Of a stretch of 7,532 bases of DNA, positions 6,241 through 7,532 are shown piece after piece. Origin of the DNA: an uncultured Collinsella sp. (lineage in GTDB: Bacteria > Actinomycetota > Coriobacteriia > Coriobacteriales > Coriobacteriaceae); NCBI GenBank assembly GCA_900554495.1, contig USHR01000092.1:1-7532 (forward strand), read 5' to 3'. Each line of letters opens with the position of its first letter. Position 1 is the first letter of the stretch. The notes below the pieces were generated by a model, which searched no databases, was not told where the DNA came from, and saw only the letters and a list, made by a program, of their open reading frames with translations. A program made the position numbers and the translations under genes.

Positions 6241-6717
6241 CACGCCGGCGGCAATGCCGGTGCGGTCGTGAATGGCGCCATGCGGGCACACAACCGCGCA
6301 CATGCCGCACGACAGGCAGTCCGCGCCGTCGATATGGGCGCAGTTGTCCTCGATGCGAATAGCGCCGGCAGGGCACTTTTTGGCGCACATGCCGCAACCG
6401 ATGCAGCTCGTGTCGCAGATCTTGCGCGCAATGGCGCCCTTGTCGGTGTTGTTACAGCGCACCAGGATGTTCTGGTAGCCGGGAACGAAGGCAATCACGC
6501 GCTGCGGGCACGCCATGCCGCACAGGCCGCAGCCCGTGCACTTGGAGCGGTCCACGCGGGCAACGCCGTCGACCAGTGAGATGGCACCGTGGGGGCAAGC
6601 CGTGACGCAGGCGCCACAGCCAATGCAGCCTTCGCTGCAGCGGGCATCGCCGCCTGCGGAGGCGCAACCGCTTCCGCAGGCAACGTAGGCCACGTTATGT
6701 TGAATGGATTTGGCCAT
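6238..6717 (-). CDS. Four-cluster RnfB-like 4Fe-4S polyferredoxin
   Basis: This small soluble electron carrier has 159 residues. Four CxxCxxCxxxCP motifs begin at C31, C60, C105 and C134, each predicted to hold a [4Fe-4S] cluster, arranged as two ferredoxin pairs joined by a linker (71-104). An additional cysteine group (C14, C18, C27) and the stretch VRCNNTDKGAIARK resemble the C-terminal ferredoxin region of RnfB-type proteins. No membrane helix or signal peptide is visible, so it is not a complete RnfB. Its place between ygfK and the hydroxylase gene, with gaps of 11 and 12 bases, points to electron transfer between these two enzymes. A weak AGGCGAG precedes its ATG. The cluster count is read from the sequence; the partner assignment is inferred. 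Confidence 0.88.
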   Translation of the reverse strand: MAKSIQHNVAYVACGSGCASAGGDARCSEGCIGCGACVTACPHGAISLVDGVARVDRSKCTGCGLCGMACPQRVIAFVPGYQNILVRCNNTDKGAIARKICDTSCIGCGMCAKKCPAGAIRIEDNCAHIDGADCLSCGMCAVVCPHGAIHDRTGIAAGV

Positions 6718-6728
6718 AAGAGACTCGC

Positions 6729-7532
6729 CTATTTCTTAAGAAGGTACGAATAGTTGTCGCGCACAGCCCTGATGGTCAGGCGGACGGCCTCGGGAAGACC
6801 GGTGTTGACGGCATCGACCGAGACGGTGCGGACCGTGCCGGCGACGCGAACCTTAAAGTGGTCCTCGTCCACGGCCAGGAAGCCCTCGTTCTCGGAGTTC
6901 TCCATGTCCTCCTCGCTCCAGAACAGGGTGAGCTTGTCCTTGTAGGGACGACCCTCCTGGTAAGGGCAGAACACGGCGCAGTTGCCGCACTCGTTGCACA
7001 TGCCGTCGACATGGACGACCTGATGCTTGGCCAGGCCCGGCACCTTAATTGCCACGTTGGCGCGGTTGGGGCACACGTCGCAGCAGACCTCGCACACCGA
7101 GCCGCAGCCCAGGCAGCGGGTCTTGGTGCAGTTGCGTTTGTCGCGGCACAGCGACCCCTTGCGCTCGTAGCAGGTGTCCTCGCGGCCGGCCTGAGCATTC
7201 TGGTCGGCGTACTTGTTAAAGTCCACGCCGGCGATGGCACGGGCAACCTCGGCGGCATCGGCGATGGCCTCGACCACGGTGGCAGGACCGCGACGGCAGT
7301 CGCCCGCAGCCCAGACGCCCTCGACGCCGGTGGAGGTGGCGGCAAGGCGGCCGCGACGGTCGTGCTCGACGCCCGCGGCATCGTACAGGCTGGCATCGAT
7401 GCCCTCGCCCACGGCGCAGATCACCGTGGTGGCGGGAAGCTCGACGGTCTCACCCGTGGCGACAGGGCTGCGACGGCCGCTTGCATCCGGCTCGCCAAGC
7501 TCCATAACATCGCAGGTCAGCACGGCGCCGTT
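6729..7532 (-). CDS. ygfK: YgfK-type putative selenate reductase/oxidoreductase subunit, C-terminal part
   Basis: The last 267 residues of a protein that enters from the right edge are present; family members are roughly 1,000 residues long. The fragment opens in the flavin/pyridine-nucleotide oxidoreductase domain, with VICAVGEGID and the FAD-binding AAGDCRRGPATVVEAI (about 75-90). After it come a Cys-rich linker (C121, C129, C135), CLGCGSVCEVCCDVCP (140-155), and CNECGNCAVFCP (179-190). The following stretch, KDKLTLFWSEEDMENSENEG, is very typical of YgfK. This family is encoded with selenium-dependent molybdenum hydroxylases. The selenate reductase name is a prediction, and an NAD(P)H/flavin electron-transfer role for the hydroxylase is at least as likely. 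It is the most upstream gene of the operon seen here, so the promoter lies outside the window. Confidence 0.88.
   Translation of the reverse strand, partial: NGAVLTCDVMELGEPDASGRRSPVATGETVELPATTVICAVGEGIDASLYDAAGVEHDRRGRLAATSTGVEGVWAAGDCRRGPATVVEAIADAAEVARAIAGVDFNKYADQNAQAGREDTCYERKGSLCRDKRNCTKTRCLGCGSVCEVCCDVCPNRANVAIKVPGLAKHQVVHVDGMCNECGNCAVFCPYQEGRPYKDKLTLFWSEEDMENSENEGFLAVDEDHFKVRVAGTVRTVSVDAVNTGLPEAVRLTIRAVRDNYSYLLKK

Noticed and set aside
3328..6579. A 1,083-codon open frame on the plus strand
   Set aside because: It lies antisense to the hydroxylase and part of the polyferredoxin. Its composition (Ala, Gly, His, Val, Leu, Asp) is what the reverse strand of a GC-rich gene gives, and it shows no domain; the minus-strand genes have clear motifs.

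Overview
The window looks like part of a chromosome from a GC-rich anaerobic actinobacterium of the gut, most plausibly a Coriobacteriia member such as Collinsella. That assignment is an inference from three things: the style of the coding sequence, a selenium-dependent xanthine dehydrogenase-type operon, and a DUF234 ATPase beside an AbiEi/DUF559-like gene. No ribosomal or housekeeping marker is present to settle it.

Left half (1-3325), accessory in character. A DUF234-family AAA ATPase gene runs leftward off the window (1-1067). It sits behind a 23-bp-arm inverted repeat that overlaps its probable promoter. A divergent gene (1844-2842) encodes a protein with an AbiEi-like N-terminal region and a DUF559/PD-(D/E)XK-like C-terminal region. 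This gene lies between two arrays of a strikingly regular repeat (1193-1547, and 2847-3325 including one decayed unit). Each unit is a 46-bp imperfect dyad made of a 14-bp arm, an 18-bp centre and the inverted 14-bp arm. A 16-bp spacer follows, giving a 62-bp period. There are 13 full units plus one decayed unit. The arms follow GGAAANYRYRTCCC, and their core keeps pyrimidine-purine steps rather than particular bases. I do not recognise this arrangement as a named system, and it is the most interesting part of the window.

Right half (3343-7532), metabolic. An operon on the minus strand reads right to left. It holds the C-terminal part of a YgfK-type flavin/iron-sulfur oxidoreductase, a four-cluster RnfB-like polyferredoxin, and a fused [2Fe-2S]/molybdopterin hydroxylase of the selenium-dependent xanthine dehydrogenase family. 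Gaps between genes are 11-12 bases. An intrinsic terminator at 3343-3378 ends the operon. The hydroxylase would oxidise a purine-type substrate at the molybdenum site. Because it has no FAD domain, its electrons would probably pass through the polyferredoxin and YgfK, in whichever direction the cell needs.

The terminator at 3343-3378 separates the two halves, so the repeat-flanked gene reads as an accessory insertion beside a conserved purine/selenium operon.
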